A stretch of DNA of 64,000 bases from an uncultured Spirochaetaceae bacterium (GTDB taxonomy: Bacteria; Spirochaetota; Spirochaetia; Sphaerochaetales; Sphaerochaetaceae): positions 1-64,000 of the forward strand of contig CALXKJ010000002.1 in NCBI GenBank assembly GCA_944388955.1, read 5' to 3'. Of this stretch, positions 8,514 to 17,991 are shown in pieces (the first letter of the stretch is position 1; the number at the start of each line of letters is the position of its first letter). Made by a program: the position numbers and the translations under genes. The notes beneath the pieces are model-generated. The model saw only the letters and a program-made list of their open reading frames with translations. It had not been told where the DNA came from and made no database searches.

Positions 8514-9067
8514 CCCGTTATCTGAAAACCGCGTTCACGCTCTTTGCAATCTCCGCCGTATGCACAGCTCTATGCGCATTCGTTAACCAGATTACTGCGC
8601 CTCTTATCGCGGCGAACAATGAAAGCGATAGGCTTCTTGCCCTTGAGGCGGTGAGCGCAGGCTACACCATCGGAGAGGAAACAGAAGGAAATGGGGAGAG
8701 CGTGAGCTACCTTATTCCGCTCACTGATGAGAGCGGTGAGCTTAAAGGCTACATCCTTGGCCTTACTGCCAATGGCTATGGCGGACCGATGGATGTCATC
8801 GCTTCGTACAATCCCGATGGAAGCATCATCGCGGCGAAGATGTCGACGAATTCGGAGACGCCGGGCATAGGCAAGAAAGCGGAAGAGTCGTGGTACATGG
8901 AGATGTTCACAGGTCTTGGAGGGGATTCTCCCATACCGCTTTCAAAATCCGAGCTCAGTGATACTGACAGCGCTGCTGTATCGGGCGCCTCGATTACATT
9001 CAGCGGCGTGACATCGGCACTGAAAGCCGGCTCGGATTACGTGAAGAGTCTTGGAGGTGAAGCATGA
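8510..9067 (+). CDS. rnfG: Rnf electron transport complex subunit G
   Basis: FMN-binding subunit of 185 residues, with one N-terminal membrane anchor (about residues 7-30) and an extracytoplasmic FMN-binding domain. S-G-A-S-I-T (158-163) is the flavinylation motif, and Thr163 should carry FMN through a phosphoester bond. It overlaps rnfD and rnfE by ATGA, indicating coupled translation. Flavinylation requires an ApbE-type transferase, which is not present in this window. Confidence 0.92.
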   Translation: MTRYLKTAFTLFAISAVCTALCAFVNQITAPLIAANNESDRLLALEAVSAGYTIGEETEGNGESVSYLIPLTDESGELKGYILGLTANGYGGPMDVIASYNPDGSIIAAKMSTNSETPGIGKKAEESWYMEMFTGLGGDSPIPLSKSELSDTDSAAVSGASITFSGVTSALKAGSDYVKSLGGEA

Positions 9068-9690
9068 GCCACATGAAGGAATTAACAAAAGGGCTTTTCA
9101 AGGAAAATCCTACATTCATAATCATGCTGGGAATGTGTCCGACACTCTCGGTATCCACACAGGTATCGAATGCGTTGGGAATGGGTGTTGCTGTCATATT
9201 CGTTCTCACATGCTCGAATATCTTCATTTCCCTTCTGAGGAAAGTCATACCGGATTCAATAAGAATCCCGTCATATATCGTCATCATCGCATCGTTCGTT
9301 ACAGTCGTGGAGATGGTGATGCACGCTTTTGTGCCTTCAATCTATGAAGCTCTGGGTGTGTATTTGCCTCTGATTGTCGTTAACTGCATCATATTGGGAC
9401 GCGCTGAGGCCTTTGCGGGCAAGAACGGTGTCCTTGATAGCGCTCTTGATGGTATCGGAATGGGAATCGGGTTCACGATGTCCCTCTCGTTCATCGCTCT
9501 TATCAGAGAGATATTCGGAGCTGGCAAGATTACGCTGTTCCCAATCGGCTCCTTCAGCGGAACGATAACAATCCCCGGATTGTCAGAGTCTCCAGTGCGC
9601 GTTGTGGCGCTCGCGGCAGGCGCTCTGCTCTTGATGGGCTATCTCAAGGCATTCTTCCAGTGGAAGAGCGAAAGGGGGAAGAAGGCATGA
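9064..9690 (+). CDS. rnfE: Rnf electron transport complex subunit E
   Basis: Hydrophobic 208-residue subunit with six predicted membrane segments, homologous to NqrD. It contains L-G-M-C-P-T-L-S-V-S and L-P-L-I-V-V-N-C-I-I-L-G-R-A, the paired half-motifs whose cysteines are thought to hold a membrane-embedded Fe-S centre together with RnfA. It is coupled by ATGA overlaps on both sides. Confidence 0.92.
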   Translation: MSHMKELTKGLFKENPTFIIMLGMCPTLSVSTQVSNALGMGVAVIFVLTCSNIFISLLRKVIPDSIRIPSYIVIIASFVTVVEMVMHAFVPSIYEALGVYLPLIVVNCIILGRAEAFAGKNGVLDSALDGIGMGIGFTMSLSFIALIREIFGAGKITLFPIGSFSGTITIPGLSESPVRVVALAAGALLLMGYLKAFFQWKSERGKKA

Positions 9691-10280
9691 GCTATCTTGG
9701 TATCGTAATAACATATATTTTCGTACAGAACTTCATCCTCGTCCAATTCCTTGGCCTATGTCCATTCATCGGTGTCTCCAAGAACAGCGAGAGCGCAATC
9801 GGAATGGGAGTAGCGGTAACATTCGTTACAGCTATCGCATCGGTTGTGTGCTGGGCGGTGCATACGCTTCTGCTTGCACCCTTCGGGCTTGAGTATCTTA
9901 GGACGATTGCATTCATTCTCGTCATCGCGGCGCTTGTGCAGCTTGTCGAGATGGTGATAAGGAAGATGAGCCCTGGACTGTACAAGGCGCTTGGCATCTA
10001 CCTTCCGCTTATCACAACGAACTGTGCTGTTCTTGGTATCGCAATCATAAACATCGACAACGGATACAACCTTCTTGAAAGCTTCCTCGCGGGACTTTCC
10101 GCAGGTCTAGGCTTCACGATGGCAATTATCTTGATGAGCAATATCCGCGAAAAGCTCGATATGACTCCAGTCAGGAAAGTCTTCAGGGGCGTTCCTATCG
10201 CATTCATCTCAGCAGGTCTCATGGCTCTTGCATTCATGATGTTCGACAAGAGTCTGCTGACGAATCTCGGATTGGTGTGA
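9687..10280 (+). CDS. rnfA: Rnf electron transport complex subunit A
   Basis: Hydrophobic 197-residue subunit, the inverted partner of RnfE (NqrE homologue), with six membrane segments. Motifs are L-G-L-C-P-F-I-G-V-S and L-P-L-I-T-T-N-C-A-V-L-G. The conserved Cys in each half is expected to ligate the shared membrane cluster. The ATG overlaps the rnfE stop. A start at 9660 inside rnfE has no support. Confidence 0.92.
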   Translation: MSYLGIVITYIFVQNFILVQFLGLCPFIGVSKNSESAIGMGVAVTFVTAIASVVCWAVHTLLLAPFGLEYLRTIAFILVIAALVQLVEMVIRKMSPGLYKALGIYLPLITTNCAVLGIAIINIDNGYNLLESFLAGLSAGLGFTMAIILMSNIREKLDMTPVRKVFRGVPIAFISAGLMALAFMMFDKSLLTNLGLV

Positions 10281-10290
10281 GGAGGCTTCC

Positions 10291-11082
10291 ATGAGTATTA
10301 TCATTGCTTTTCTTGTTATCGGTATTCTCGCTCTCGTGCTTGGTCTGGGACTGAGCATCGCGGATAAGAAACTTGCAATCGAGAAGGATCCCAAGCTTGT
10401 TGCATTGGAGGAGTCCATGCCTGGTGCCAACTGCGGCGGCTGTGGCTTTGCCGGCTGCAGTGCTTATGCTGAAGCTGTATTCAAGGGAACAGCTGAGGCT
10501 GGACTATGTTCCCCTGGAGGCGCCGCTCTTGCCCAGAAGATGGGTGAGATTCTTGGAATAAAAGTTGAAGCGAAGGAGAAGATGGTCGCTTATGTCTTCT
10601 GTAGGGGAAACAGCGAGGCGACAGGTGCGGACTATAAGTACAAAGGTATGTCAGACTGCAACGCTGCTGCGCTTCTGCAGGGAGGCCCGTCGCTTTGCAA
10701 ATCAGGCTGTCTTCATCTCGGCTCATGCATCTCCGTCTGTCCTGTTCAGGCCATATCAAAGGATGAGAAGGGCAATATAACTGTCGATAAAGACAAATGC
10801 ATCTCATGCGGCAAATGTGTTGCTGTCTGTCCGAATAATGTAATCAAGCTTGTGCCGTACAGCGCTGAGTACATCTGCGCGTGCAACAACCATGAGCCAG
10901 GCGGAAAGGTCAGGAAGATATGCCAGAACGGATGCATAGGCTGCCGCATGTGTCAGACAAAAGTCGAGAACAGTCCATTTACGGTTGAGTCATTCCTTTC
11001 TGTGAATGATTTCTCCAAGGAGCAGACGAACGCTGCAGATGCCGCTGCCATCTGTCCGCAGAAGTGCATAGTAAGAAGGTAA
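10291..11082 (+). CDS. rnfB: Rnf electron transport complex subunit B, multi-cluster ferredoxin-like
   Basis: 263 residues with an N-terminal membrane helix (about 1-25). The Fe-S domain N-C-G-G-C-G-F-A-G-C follows near residue 50. Further Cys clusters include C-I-S-C-G-K-C-V-A-V-C-P and C-I-G-C-R-M-C, giving several [4Fe-4S] centres that accept electrons from reduced ferredoxin. This is the last of six subunits in the order C-D-G-E-A-B. The ribosome site GGAGG lies 6-7 bases before the ATG. Confidence 0.92.
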   Translation: MSIIIAFLVIGILALVLGLGLSIADKKLAIEKDPKLVALEESMPGANCGGCGFAGCSAYAEAVFKGTAEAGLCSPGGAALAQKMGEILGIKVEAKEKMVAYVFCRGNSEATGADYKYKGMSDCNAAALLQGGPSLCKSGCLHLGSCISVCPVQAISKDEKGNITVDKDKCISCGKCVAVCPNNVIKLVPYSAEYICACNNHEPGGKVRKICQNGCIGCRMCQTKVENSPFTVESFLSVNDFSKEQTNAADAAAICPQKCIVRR

Positions 11083-11085
11083 CAG

Positions 11086-12888
11086 ATGTCCATAGCATTC
11101 GGTATGTATACAGAGGTTTCAGCATCTTCTCCCTCTCAGGTGTTCGAGAGGATGCTGAGCATTGTATATAAACCAGTGCTTTCCTTCATGTATAACAATC
11201 CGGGAAAGAGACTTTCGATGTATCAGAGCGTGGCGATGATGAAGTATCTTTCCCAATACTGTCCTGAAATGAATATGCTTGTATCTGCACTGGCAAAGCG
11301 CTCGGATCTGGAGCTTGTCACAGGTGCGTACAGTCAGGCAATACTCTCTCTCAATCCACCGAAAGACAGATCTCTGCAGATTGAGAAGATGACGACACTG
11401 ATCAGGAAATATTATGGCGTGAAGGCTTCGTCATGCTTCTTCTATGGCCAGATATGGGCTCCGATTTTCATTCATAGCCTGCGGAACACAGGCATAAGCA
11501 GTGTTGTCATATCTTCATACAGGGCGACAACCAGAGAGCGTCTTGAGTCGTCATCATTCGTGATGAACGAGCTTGGAAAACGTGCAGAGATGAGGATTAT
11601 CTCCGACGAAGCTGCTCAGCTTGTGTCCCGTTACGCGCAAGGTGAGATATCGCTTGCAGAGCTGGAGGCAGGTCTTGTCTCTGTTATCTCATCCTCAGAT
11701 AACAGCCTCATATTCTTCAATATCGACCAGATGCTTGAAGGAAGCGCCAGAAGCGGTGATGATGACAATCTCAGCCAGATGCTCCTCCGTCTCTTCTCTG
11801 AGCGCGGCGATTCTGTTCTCGTCTCAGATATCCCATGCGAGCGTCCAGGGTATCTCGATAGCGGATGGTATGGCAGGGATGCCTATGCCCAGGGTCTTCA
11901 CTCTTTTAATGATATCTTCGTCAGAAATGAGAATTTCAGATATCTTCTCAATCGCTACATAGCATTGAGCGAGACCGTGAGCCAGTTCAAGAAGGACAAA
12001 AGCGCAAAGAAAGAAGCCGAATACCTTTTATTCAATATTCCTATAGGGCCGCTTTTCATCCATGATGCCCAGTGCACTCCCATGCGTTTTTCAGAGCGCA
12101 GGCATTTCTGGAAATCCATCATCGAGGCTGAGGAGCGCCTCATTGAGTCAGATCCTCAGGCACTCCGAAGCGAATATGATTACGAAGAGATAGGCATGAA
12201 TGACTACAGCGCAAGAAGCAAAGTCCTCTCCGCTGTATTCTCCCCAAAAGGCGGAGCTGTAGCCGAGCTGAGCTACAGGCCGCTCATGATAAACATAACC
12301 GATACGAGAGTCCCCTTTGACAAGAGCTTTTCCCATATTGAGCTCAGCAAGTCATTCTCCGACTTCATTGAATCGGAGAGCGGGAATATCGATTTATCTT
12401 CAGAGATTTTCGATGCTGAAGTCATTTCCCGCACTCGTGGTGATTACCAGTTCACATATGACAGCGGACACCTGAATCTCATCAAGCACTTCAGGCTGCG
12501 CTCCCAGACACTCATACTCGAGTCATCGATTATCGCGGATGAGGATATGTCAGGGCGCTATGTCATATTTGTCTATATGTCGCTTGACGGAATGGTCCTG
12601 AGCTCGTCTGACCAGCGAAGGCAGATGATGCTTGGTAGCCTTGATGATGTCAGGACCGTCAGATATACTGAAAATCTCTCTGGCCTTACAGTCTCATTCT
12701 CTTCCACTGAGCCATTCAGCGTGAGTGAGGAGAAAGTCAGGCAGAGCCAGAATACATCAATCGGCAATGAATCTTTCGAGCTTTATACAAAGCTCTCCTT
12801 CTCATTCCCGCTGAATGTCAGAAAGGGGGAGTCCAGGACAATCAGATTCATACTTCGCGGAGGCGATAGCCGGAAGGAAAGGGAATAA
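11086..12888 (+). CDS. GH57-type (DUF1925/DUF1926) protein lacking the catalytic glutamate
   Basis: 600 residues, laid out like 4-alpha-glucanotransferases and amylases of family GH57. The N-terminal barrel covers about 1-270. A DUF1925-like linker lies near 300-360 and a DUF1926-like beta-sandwich occupies the rest (for example S-P-K-G-G-A-V-A-E-L-S-Y-R-P). Where active enzymes read T-E-R-V-W, this protein reads Y-G-Q-I-W (about residues 123-127), so the nucleophile Glu is Gly. The N-terminal H-Q-P-like motif is also absent. No signal peptide is seen. It follows rnfB by 3 bases and precedes prfB by 1. It is likely a glycan-binding or scaffold pseudoenzyme, which is an inference. Confidence 0.65.
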   Translation: MSIAFGMYTEVSASSPSQVFERMLSIVYKPVLSFMYNNPGKRLSMYQSVAMMKYLSQYCPEMNMLVSALAKRSDLELVTGAYSQAILSLNPPKDRSLQIEKMTTLIRKYYGVKASSCFFYGQIWAPIFIHSLRNTGISSVVISSYRATTRERLESSSFVMNELGKRAEMRIISDEAAQLVSRYAQGEISLAELEAGLVSVISSSDNSLIFFNIDQMLEGSARSGDDDNLSQMLLRLFSERGDSVLVSDIPCERPGYLDSGWYGRDAYAQGLHSFNDIFVRNENFRYLLNRYIALSETVSQFKKDKSAKKEAEYLLFNIPIGPLFIHDAQCTPMRFSERRHFWKSIIEAEERLIESDPQALRSEYDYEEIGMNDYSARSKVLSAVFSPKGGAVAELSYRPLMINITDTRVPFDKSFSHIELSKSFSDFIESESGNIDLSSEIFDAEVISRTRGDYQFTYDSGHLNLIKHFRLRSQTLILESSIIADEDMSGRYVIFVYMSLDGMVLSSSDQRRQMMLGSLDDVRTVRYTENLSGLTVSFSSTEPFSVSEEKVRQSQNTSIGNESFELYTKLSFSFPLNVRKGESRTIRFILRGGDSRKERE

Positions 12889-12889
12889 T

Positions 12890-13988
12890 ATGTTTATAGA
12901 AAACCGCTCAAAGTTCGAGGATATCAAGGAAGAAGCCTATACTGTATGGAGGCGTCTTTGAAGAGGCGGGGACTGAAGATAAGATAAAAGCTATCGAGAA
13001 GGAGACAGAGGCTCCTGATTTCTGGAATGATCCTGAGAAGGCTGAGAAGACTTTCCAGAATCTCAATACGCTTAAGGACGGCTATTATCCATGGAAGAAG
13101 CTCATTGACGAAATCAATGATATCGAGGAGCTTCTGGAGCTTTATGCCGATGAAGACGATGAGAGTCTCAGAGAGGAGCTTCAGGGACAGATAGACTCGC
13201 TTGATGCTGAATTCAGACCGCTCAGGCTGAAAACGCTTCTCGATGGCAAGAACGATAAGAATAATGTCTTCCTTACAATCCATTCAGGAGCCGGTGGAAA
13301 TGAGGCTTCTGACTGGACGCAGATGCTCATGAGAATGTACACGCGCTGGGCTGAGCGCAACGGTTTCAAGTGCGAGGTTCTCGATATGCAGGAGGATGAA
13401 GGAGGCGTCAAGAGCGTCTCGCTTAAGATAGCGGGTCCATATGCTTTTGGCTATCTGAAAGGGGAGGCAGGTGTTCACCGCTTAGTGAGAATATCCCCAT
13501 TCGATGCGGCGAAGAGGCGCCACACATCGTTTGCTTCTGTCTATGCTTCTCCTGAAATCGATGATGATATCGAGATTGATCTCAAGCCTGAGGATTACAG
13601 ACTCGACACTTACCGCGCAGGAGGTGCCGGTGGACAGCACGTCAACAAGACTGACAGTGCGGTAAGAATCACGCACTACGCGACAGGTATCGTCGTCCAG
13701 TGCCAGAACGAGAGAAGCCAGTTCATGAATAAGGACGTGGCTTTCAAGATGCTCCGCTCAAGGCTCTATGAGTACTATCAGAAGAAGAGGGAGGAAGAGC
13801 ATCAGAAGGATGCTATTGCCAAGAAGGATATCTCCTGGGGCAATCAGATCCGGAGCTATGTCTTCCAGCCGTATACGCTTGTGAAGGATCATCGCACAGG
13901 TTGCCAGACAGGCAACATAAGCGCAGTCATGGATGGCGACATTGATGAATTCATTGAAAGCTATCTCCATTTCCAGAAAGAAGCTTAG
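12890..13988 (+). CDS. prfB: Peptide chain release factor 2, requires programmed +1 frameshift
   Basis: Release factor recognising UGA and UAA. Frame 0 runs from the ATG at 12890 for 23 codons to CTT at 12956-12958, then meets TGA. A +1 slip continues at GAA 12960-12962 to the stop at 13988, giving 365 residues, the usual RF2 length. The joined sequence reads R-R-L-E-E-A-G, then A-P-D-F-W-N-D-P-E-K-A, normal for RF2. The GGQ motif lies at residues 247-249. The ribosome site is GGAAAGGG. RF2 level is autoregulated through the shift. Confidence 0.93.
12947..12962 (+). promoter_or_regulatory. prfB programmed +1 frameshift site
   Basis: TGGAGGCGTCTTTGA contains an internal Shine-Dalgarno-like GGAGG followed by the slippery CTT and TGA, the arrangement of classical RF2 recoding sites. 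When RF2 is scarce, the paused ribosome slips one base at CTT and resumes at GAA. An assembly error is unlikely because both elements are present. Confidence 0.92.
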
Positions 13989-15153
13989 TATTCTTCTTTT
14001 CCTGATGTTTCTGCCCGCATTGCTGTGGGCAGAGCCTTTTCGTGCCGCTATCGTCACCGATAGCCAGCCATATCAGAGTATTCTTGAGGATGCACTGCGT
14101 CTTCTCTCCGGCGAAGTGACATCGCCTCAATCCCTTGCCTTATATGAGGATAAAAGGGAAGAGCGACAGAGGCTTGAGAAGGAAAAGGCTGTTTCTGAAG
14201 CGCGTCAGGCTGAGAGAGCATATGCAGAAAATGAGACGCAGGCAGAGAGTACGCCTCTTCTGCTTGAGGTCGTCACGCTTTCACTCTCCGATGCGGAAAA
14301 GGATTTTCTCTATCAGAATGATGAGGATGCCGTACGCTTCATAAAGCTCCGTGATGATATAGATCTTCTGCTTGTCGCTGACGCAAGCGAGGATGGGATG
14401 CTTACGGAGGCGACACTCTATTCAGATGGCGAAGAGCTTAGAAGCACGCTCTTCATAATAGAGGAAACCGATGATGAGTTTCTGGAAGTCGCTGGGCTTC
14501 TGAAGCCTATTGTCAAGGATGACAGTGTCTCGCTTGTGAAAGCAGATCTTCCATCCTCTGTCTCGATTGCGATAGATGGTGAATCTGTTGTTCCTGTAAG
14601 AGGGTATCTTGCACTTGAAGATGGAGAGCATCACATCTCATACGCAGCTCCAGGATATATGACGAAAGAGATTGAGATGGAAACGCAGGAAGGCGCTGAG
14701 ATAACCACCGCTCTTGAGCCGAGTGGGACTATCAGGCTTTTCGTATCACCACGCCCATATGATGCCGCTATCTATCTCAATGGGCTTAAGCTCGATACAC
14801 ATTCTGTTCCGGAAGCGCCTCTTCCTTTCCAGCTTACGGCGACGCGTGAAAGCTTCAGGACATATGCAGTGCAATCCAGGCTGGCGCTCGATAGAATCGA
14901 GGTCATGCTCTATCCCGGATGGATGGATGATGTTGATATAGTAGAGAAAGCGAAAGACAGATTCTATAGCAATCTTCTTTCAACCATTGTATCTTTTGGC
15001 TGTTATGTTGCATCAGGAGCCCTTGAGGATATATATCCCCAGGCAGGTCTTTCGCCCGCTACGGGACTTTTTATGGGCATCAGCTTTGTCGGGCTCGTTG
15101 AGCTCTTTGATTCGATGTTTGATTATTTCCAGATGGCAAGAGCTGGAATTTAG
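13945..15153 (+). CDS. Exported PEGA-domain protein
   Basis: About 402 residues from the ATG at 13945, which lies inside the 3' end of prfB. The signal peptide has a basic stretch S-R-K-K then L-S-I-L-L-F-L-M-F-L-P-A-L-L-W-A, with cleavage likely before E-P-F. Two PEGA-like beta modules cover about residues 200-310; a D-G-E-H-H-I-S-Y-A-A-P-G-Y pattern is visible. A hydrophobic C-terminal segment follows. PEGA proteins are common surface or periplasmic proteins in spirochaetes, of unknown function. An ATG at 13933 or a TTG at 13954 are alternative starts. ftsY follows after 8 bases. Confidence 0.65.
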   Translation: MNSLKAISISRKKLSILLFLMFLPALLWAEPFRAAIVTDSQPYQSILEDALRLLSGEVTSPQSLALYEDKREERQRLEKEKAVSEARQAERAYAENETQAESTPLLLEVVTLSLSDAEKDFLYQNDEDAVRFIKLRDDIDLLLVADASEDGMLTEATLYSDGEELRSTLFIIEETDDEFLEVAGLLKPIVKDDSVSLVKADLPSSVSIAIDGESVVPVRGYLALEDGEHHISYAAPGYMTKEIEMETQEGAEITTALEPSGTIRLFVSPRPYDAAIYLNGLKLDTHSVPEAPLPFQLTATRESFRTYAVQSRLALDRIEVMLYPGWMDDVDIVEKAKDRFYSNLLSTIVSFGCYVASGALEDIYPQAGLSPATGLFMGISFVGLVELFDSMFDYFQMARAGI

Positions 15154-15161
15154 GAGAGTAT

Positions 15162-16037
15162 ATGCTTTTCAAACGCTTTGGTGAGAAGCTGCGGAGCCTT
15201 TTCGGAGGCAGGAAAATCGATGACGCATTCTTTGATGAGCTTGAGGACACGCTTATTGAAGGAGATCTTGGTGCGCGTCTTACAGATGAGATCATTACTG
15301 AGCTTCGGGAGATTTCTAGACGTGAGAAGATAACAGAAGCGGAGGATCTGAGAGCTCGCATGAAGGAGATTCTCAGCGGGTATATCAAATCATATGAGGC
15401 AATGCCTGAGCATGGAAAAGTCAATGTCTATATGATTCTCGGAGTCAATGGCGTCGGGAAGACAACAACGATTGCCAAGATGGCGAAAAGATTCTCAGGT
15501 GAGGGCTATAAGGTGTTACTTGCAGCAGGGGATACATTCCGTGCCGCGGCTGTCGACCAGCTCGATATCCACGCAACAAGACTTGGCATGAGGATAGTCA
15601 AACAGCAGATGGGCTCGGATCCAGGGGCTGTGATCTACGATGCTATCTCATCGGCTGAGGCTCATGGCGATGAGCTCATACTCCTTGATACAGCTGGCAG
15701 GATGCATAACAAGGAGAACCTCATGAAGGAGCTCCAGAAGATGGACAAAGTCATCAAAGCTAGGAAGATTGATGATGATTGCTATAGGAAATTCATTGTT
15801 ATCGACGCGACAACAGGGCAGAATGGCGTTTCCCAGGCAATGCTGTTCAATGAGGCAGTGAAGCTCGATGGCGTGATTCTCACGAAATATGATTCAGCCG
15901 CGAAAGGCGGGTCGCTGCTGCAGATCGGAAGGCTTCTTGGGCTTCCTGTGCTCTTCGTTTGCACAGGTGAAGGCTATGATGACATAAAGCCTTTCGACAA
16001 AGACGAATTCCTGTCAGCGCTTATGGGCATTGAATGA
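15162..16037 (+). CDS. ftsY: Signal recognition particle receptor FtsY
   Basis: SRP GTPase that docks ribosome-SRP complexes at the membrane. At 291 residues it is essentially the NG core without the long acidic A domain. Motifs are G-V-N-G-V-G-K-T-T-T (G1), D-T-F-R-A-A-A-V-D-Q-L (G2 region), D-T-A-G-R (G3) and T-K-Y-D-S-A-A-K-G-G (G4/closing loop, usually T-K-L-D-G-T-A-K-G-G). The stop overlaps the next gene by ATGA. Confidence 0.93.
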   Translation: MLFKRFGEKLRSLFGGRKIDDAFFDELEDTLIEGDLGARLTDEIITELREISRREKITEAEDLRARMKEILSGYIKSYEAMPEHGKVNVYMILGVNGVGKTTTIAKMAKRFSGEGYKVLLAAGDTFRAAAVDQLDIHATRLGMRIVKQQMGSDPGAVIYDAISSAEAHGDELILLDTAGRMHNKENLMKELQKMDKVIKARKIDDDCYRKFIVIDATTGQNGVSQAMLFNEAVKLDGVILTKYDSAAKGGSLLQIGRLLGLPVLFVCTGEGYDDIKPFDKDEFLSALMGIE

Positions 16038-16936
16038 AAGCCATTATTCCCATGCTCCTTATTTCCATTCCTGTCTTCGGAGGTGCATATGCGTCGAATG
16101 CGCTATGCCAGAATCTGGGAGAGATTCCTGCTTTGACAGGCTCAGGATATGAATATCTTGCAGAAGATGGGGTGACAACGCTTTTCCATGATGGTGAAGC
16201 CATAATGGAGAAAACGGAGTTTGAGAATGGCTACACAATAACAAGACCAGAAAGCCGTGAGACTGTCCTTGTCGGTGAGAATGGAGAGAGACTGTCCTGG
16301 ACGATGGAAAGGAATGGAGAGCGTGAGACGCACCATTACTTCTATGATGACTCTGGGCGTCTTTCATCTCTCTCCGTTTCAGTCAATGGCGAGATAAAGA
16401 GACGCATAGACTATCTTGAGACACCTCAGGGGACGCTTGCTGCTACCGAGGGCGATCTAGAGTCATATGTTTCACCATCATTCTATGTATATACTCTCGA
16501 AGGAGAGAGCATCCGCTTCGATTACCATGAGAACGGGATGGTGACACGCTCCTCGTCGCTTGAGGCTCCTAAAGAGTATGAGATAAGCGATGATGGACTC
16601 TGGATAGAAACCGATGAGAACGGCAGGAAACGGACATATGATGGTGACGGGCGTCTCATAAGGGATGAAGAAGGAAGCATCATCCGGGAATACTCATATG
16701 ATGGTGAAGTGCTTCAGACTATGACTGTCACTGAAGGTGAGAATGTGTTCAGGACAAGCTATGAGAATGGCAAAGCTGTGGGGCGAGATGAATACAGAGC
16801 CGGCACTCTCATCAAAAGCAGACGCTTCGGAAACGGTGAGGAGATTGAGGAAACCAGATACAAAGATGGCAAGCCTGAGTATCTTATCGTATTCGATGGC
16901 GATGGCAGGAAAGTGAAGAGGGTTGAGCGCTTATGA
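16034..16936 (+). CDS. Exported protein with MORN/YwqK-like repeats
   Basis: A 300-residue protein with an N-terminal hydrophobic signal (I-I-P-M-L-L-I-S-I-P-V-F-G-G-A-Y-A). Many short beta repeats follow, of the form Y-x-x-D-G-x-L-x-x-E-x-x-x-x-N-G, for example Y-D-G-D-G-R-L-I-R-D-E. These resemble MORN/YwqK or RHS-type repeats. It is translationally coupled to ftsY upstream and to the ABC permease downstream. It may be a periplasmic partner of the exporter, an inference from context only. Confidence 0.5.
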   Translation: MKAIIPMLLISIPVFGGAYASNALCQNLGEIPALTGSGYEYLAEDGVTTLFHDGEAIMEKTEFENGYTITRPESRETVLVGENGERLSWTMERNGERETHHYFYDDSGRLSSLSVSVNGEIKRRIDYLETPQGTLAATEGDLESYVSPSFYVYTLEGESIRFDYHENGMVTRSSSLEAPKEYEISDDGLWIETDENGRKRTYDGDGRLIRDEEGSIIREYSYDGEVLQTMTVTEGENVFRTSYENGKAVGRDEYRAGTLIKSRRFGNGEEIEETRYKDGKPEYLIVFDGDGRKVKRVERL

Positions 16937-17991
16937 TACTCGCTCTCGCAAGACGCTTCGCATTCTCTCCTGTCTCGGGCCACAGGTCATCATCAATCAG
17001 GATAATCTTCTCGCTCATGTTCTCCATGGCTGTGCTCATGACAGCTATAGGCGTGATGGATTACCTTCAGCGAGGCCGCTTTGAGGGAATCCGTGGGGCT
17101 ATAAGCTTCGATATTACTGTTGAAGGCGATGAGACAGCAAAGATGCGTACCCGCTACCCCCATGCCGATATATTCCTCTATGGAGAGACCGAAGTGCTTG
17201 CTGACGGCAATCCATATATCCTCAGGTATATAGATGATGACTATCATGGTGATCTTATCATGGTGAGCGGTGACAGAAGAGCGCTCCTTGTGCCATATAG
17301 TATCTATGCATCTAAAGGCTTTTCGGATATGACAATCGTCTCTCTGGAGAAGAAAGAGAGCGGTCGGACTATACCTTCGAGCCAGGAATACAATATAAGC
17401 GGATCGTATTTATTGAGCGGAACTTCCGCTTCCATGCTCTTTCTGCCGCTTTCAGAGAGCAATCAGGACACACCACTTTTCACCGCCATAAAAGGCGTCG
17501 ATGGAAAAGAGGCTTCCGTTCTGCGCTCTGATGGATTCAGCGCTATAAGCTGGAGCGAGAAAGAGGATAGCCTTTACAGCGCATTCATGATTGAGCGTAC
17601 GATGATGATTGTCATTCTCTCGCTTCTCTTTATCGTCATACTCGTCTCGCTCAAGTCATCTATCAGCGTGCTTGTGCGTGACAAGGAGAGAGAGATGCAT
17701 GAAGCCGTCGTCCTGGGAATGAGAAGAGGGGAAGTATTTCTCGCTGTTCTCTTCTCGTCGTGGCTTGTCATCACTATTGCCCTTATCGGGGGCTTTGCGC
17801 TCTCTATTGTGATTCTCCGTTTAGCCTCGTCATATTTCACGCGTTTCTATTTCCTTGAATCGGAGATAGCAATGCATTATGGCCTGTTCTTCGCATTTTC
17901 CCTTATTCTCTTTCTCTTCTCTCTGCTTTTCAGCTTGCTATCGATGAGAAAGACGTGGGAAAAAGATGCAATGGAGGTGCTTTGTGGCTGA
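16933..17991 (+). CDS. FtsX/LolC-type ABC transporter permease, first of pair
   Basis: 352 residues. One N-terminal membrane helix (about 25-45), a large extracytoplasmic domain (about 50-210) and three C-terminal helices (about 215-345) form the MacB/LolC/FtsX topology. R-D-K-E-R-E-M-H-E-A-V-V-L-G-M-R-R-G-E matches the coupling segment before the last helices. With the next two genes it forms a LolCDE-like system, expected to move lipoproteins toward the outer membrane or act mechanically on the periplasm. It starts on the preceding stop (ATGA). Confidence 0.75.
   Translation: MILALARRFAFSPVSGHRSSSIRIIFSLMFSMAVLMTAIGVMDYLQRGRFEGIRGAISFDITVEGDETAKMRTRYPHADIFLYGETEVLADGNPYILRYIDDDYHGDLIMVSGDRRALLVPYSIYASKGFSDMTIVSLEKKESGRTIPSSQEYNISGSYLLSGTSASMLFLPLSESNQDTPLFTAIKGVDGKEASVLRSDGFSAISWSEKEDSLYSAFMIERTMMIVILSLLFIVILVSLKSSISVLVRDKEREMHEAVVLGMRRGEVFLAVLFSSWLVITIALIGGFALSIVILRLASSYFTRFYFLESEIAMHYGLFFAFSLILFLFSLLFSLLSMRKTWEKDAMEVLCG

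Noticed and set aside
12959-12961. In-frame TGA early in prfB as a sign of a pseudogene
   Set aside because: GGAGG plus CTT-TGA is the classical programmed shift and the rest of RF2 is intact.
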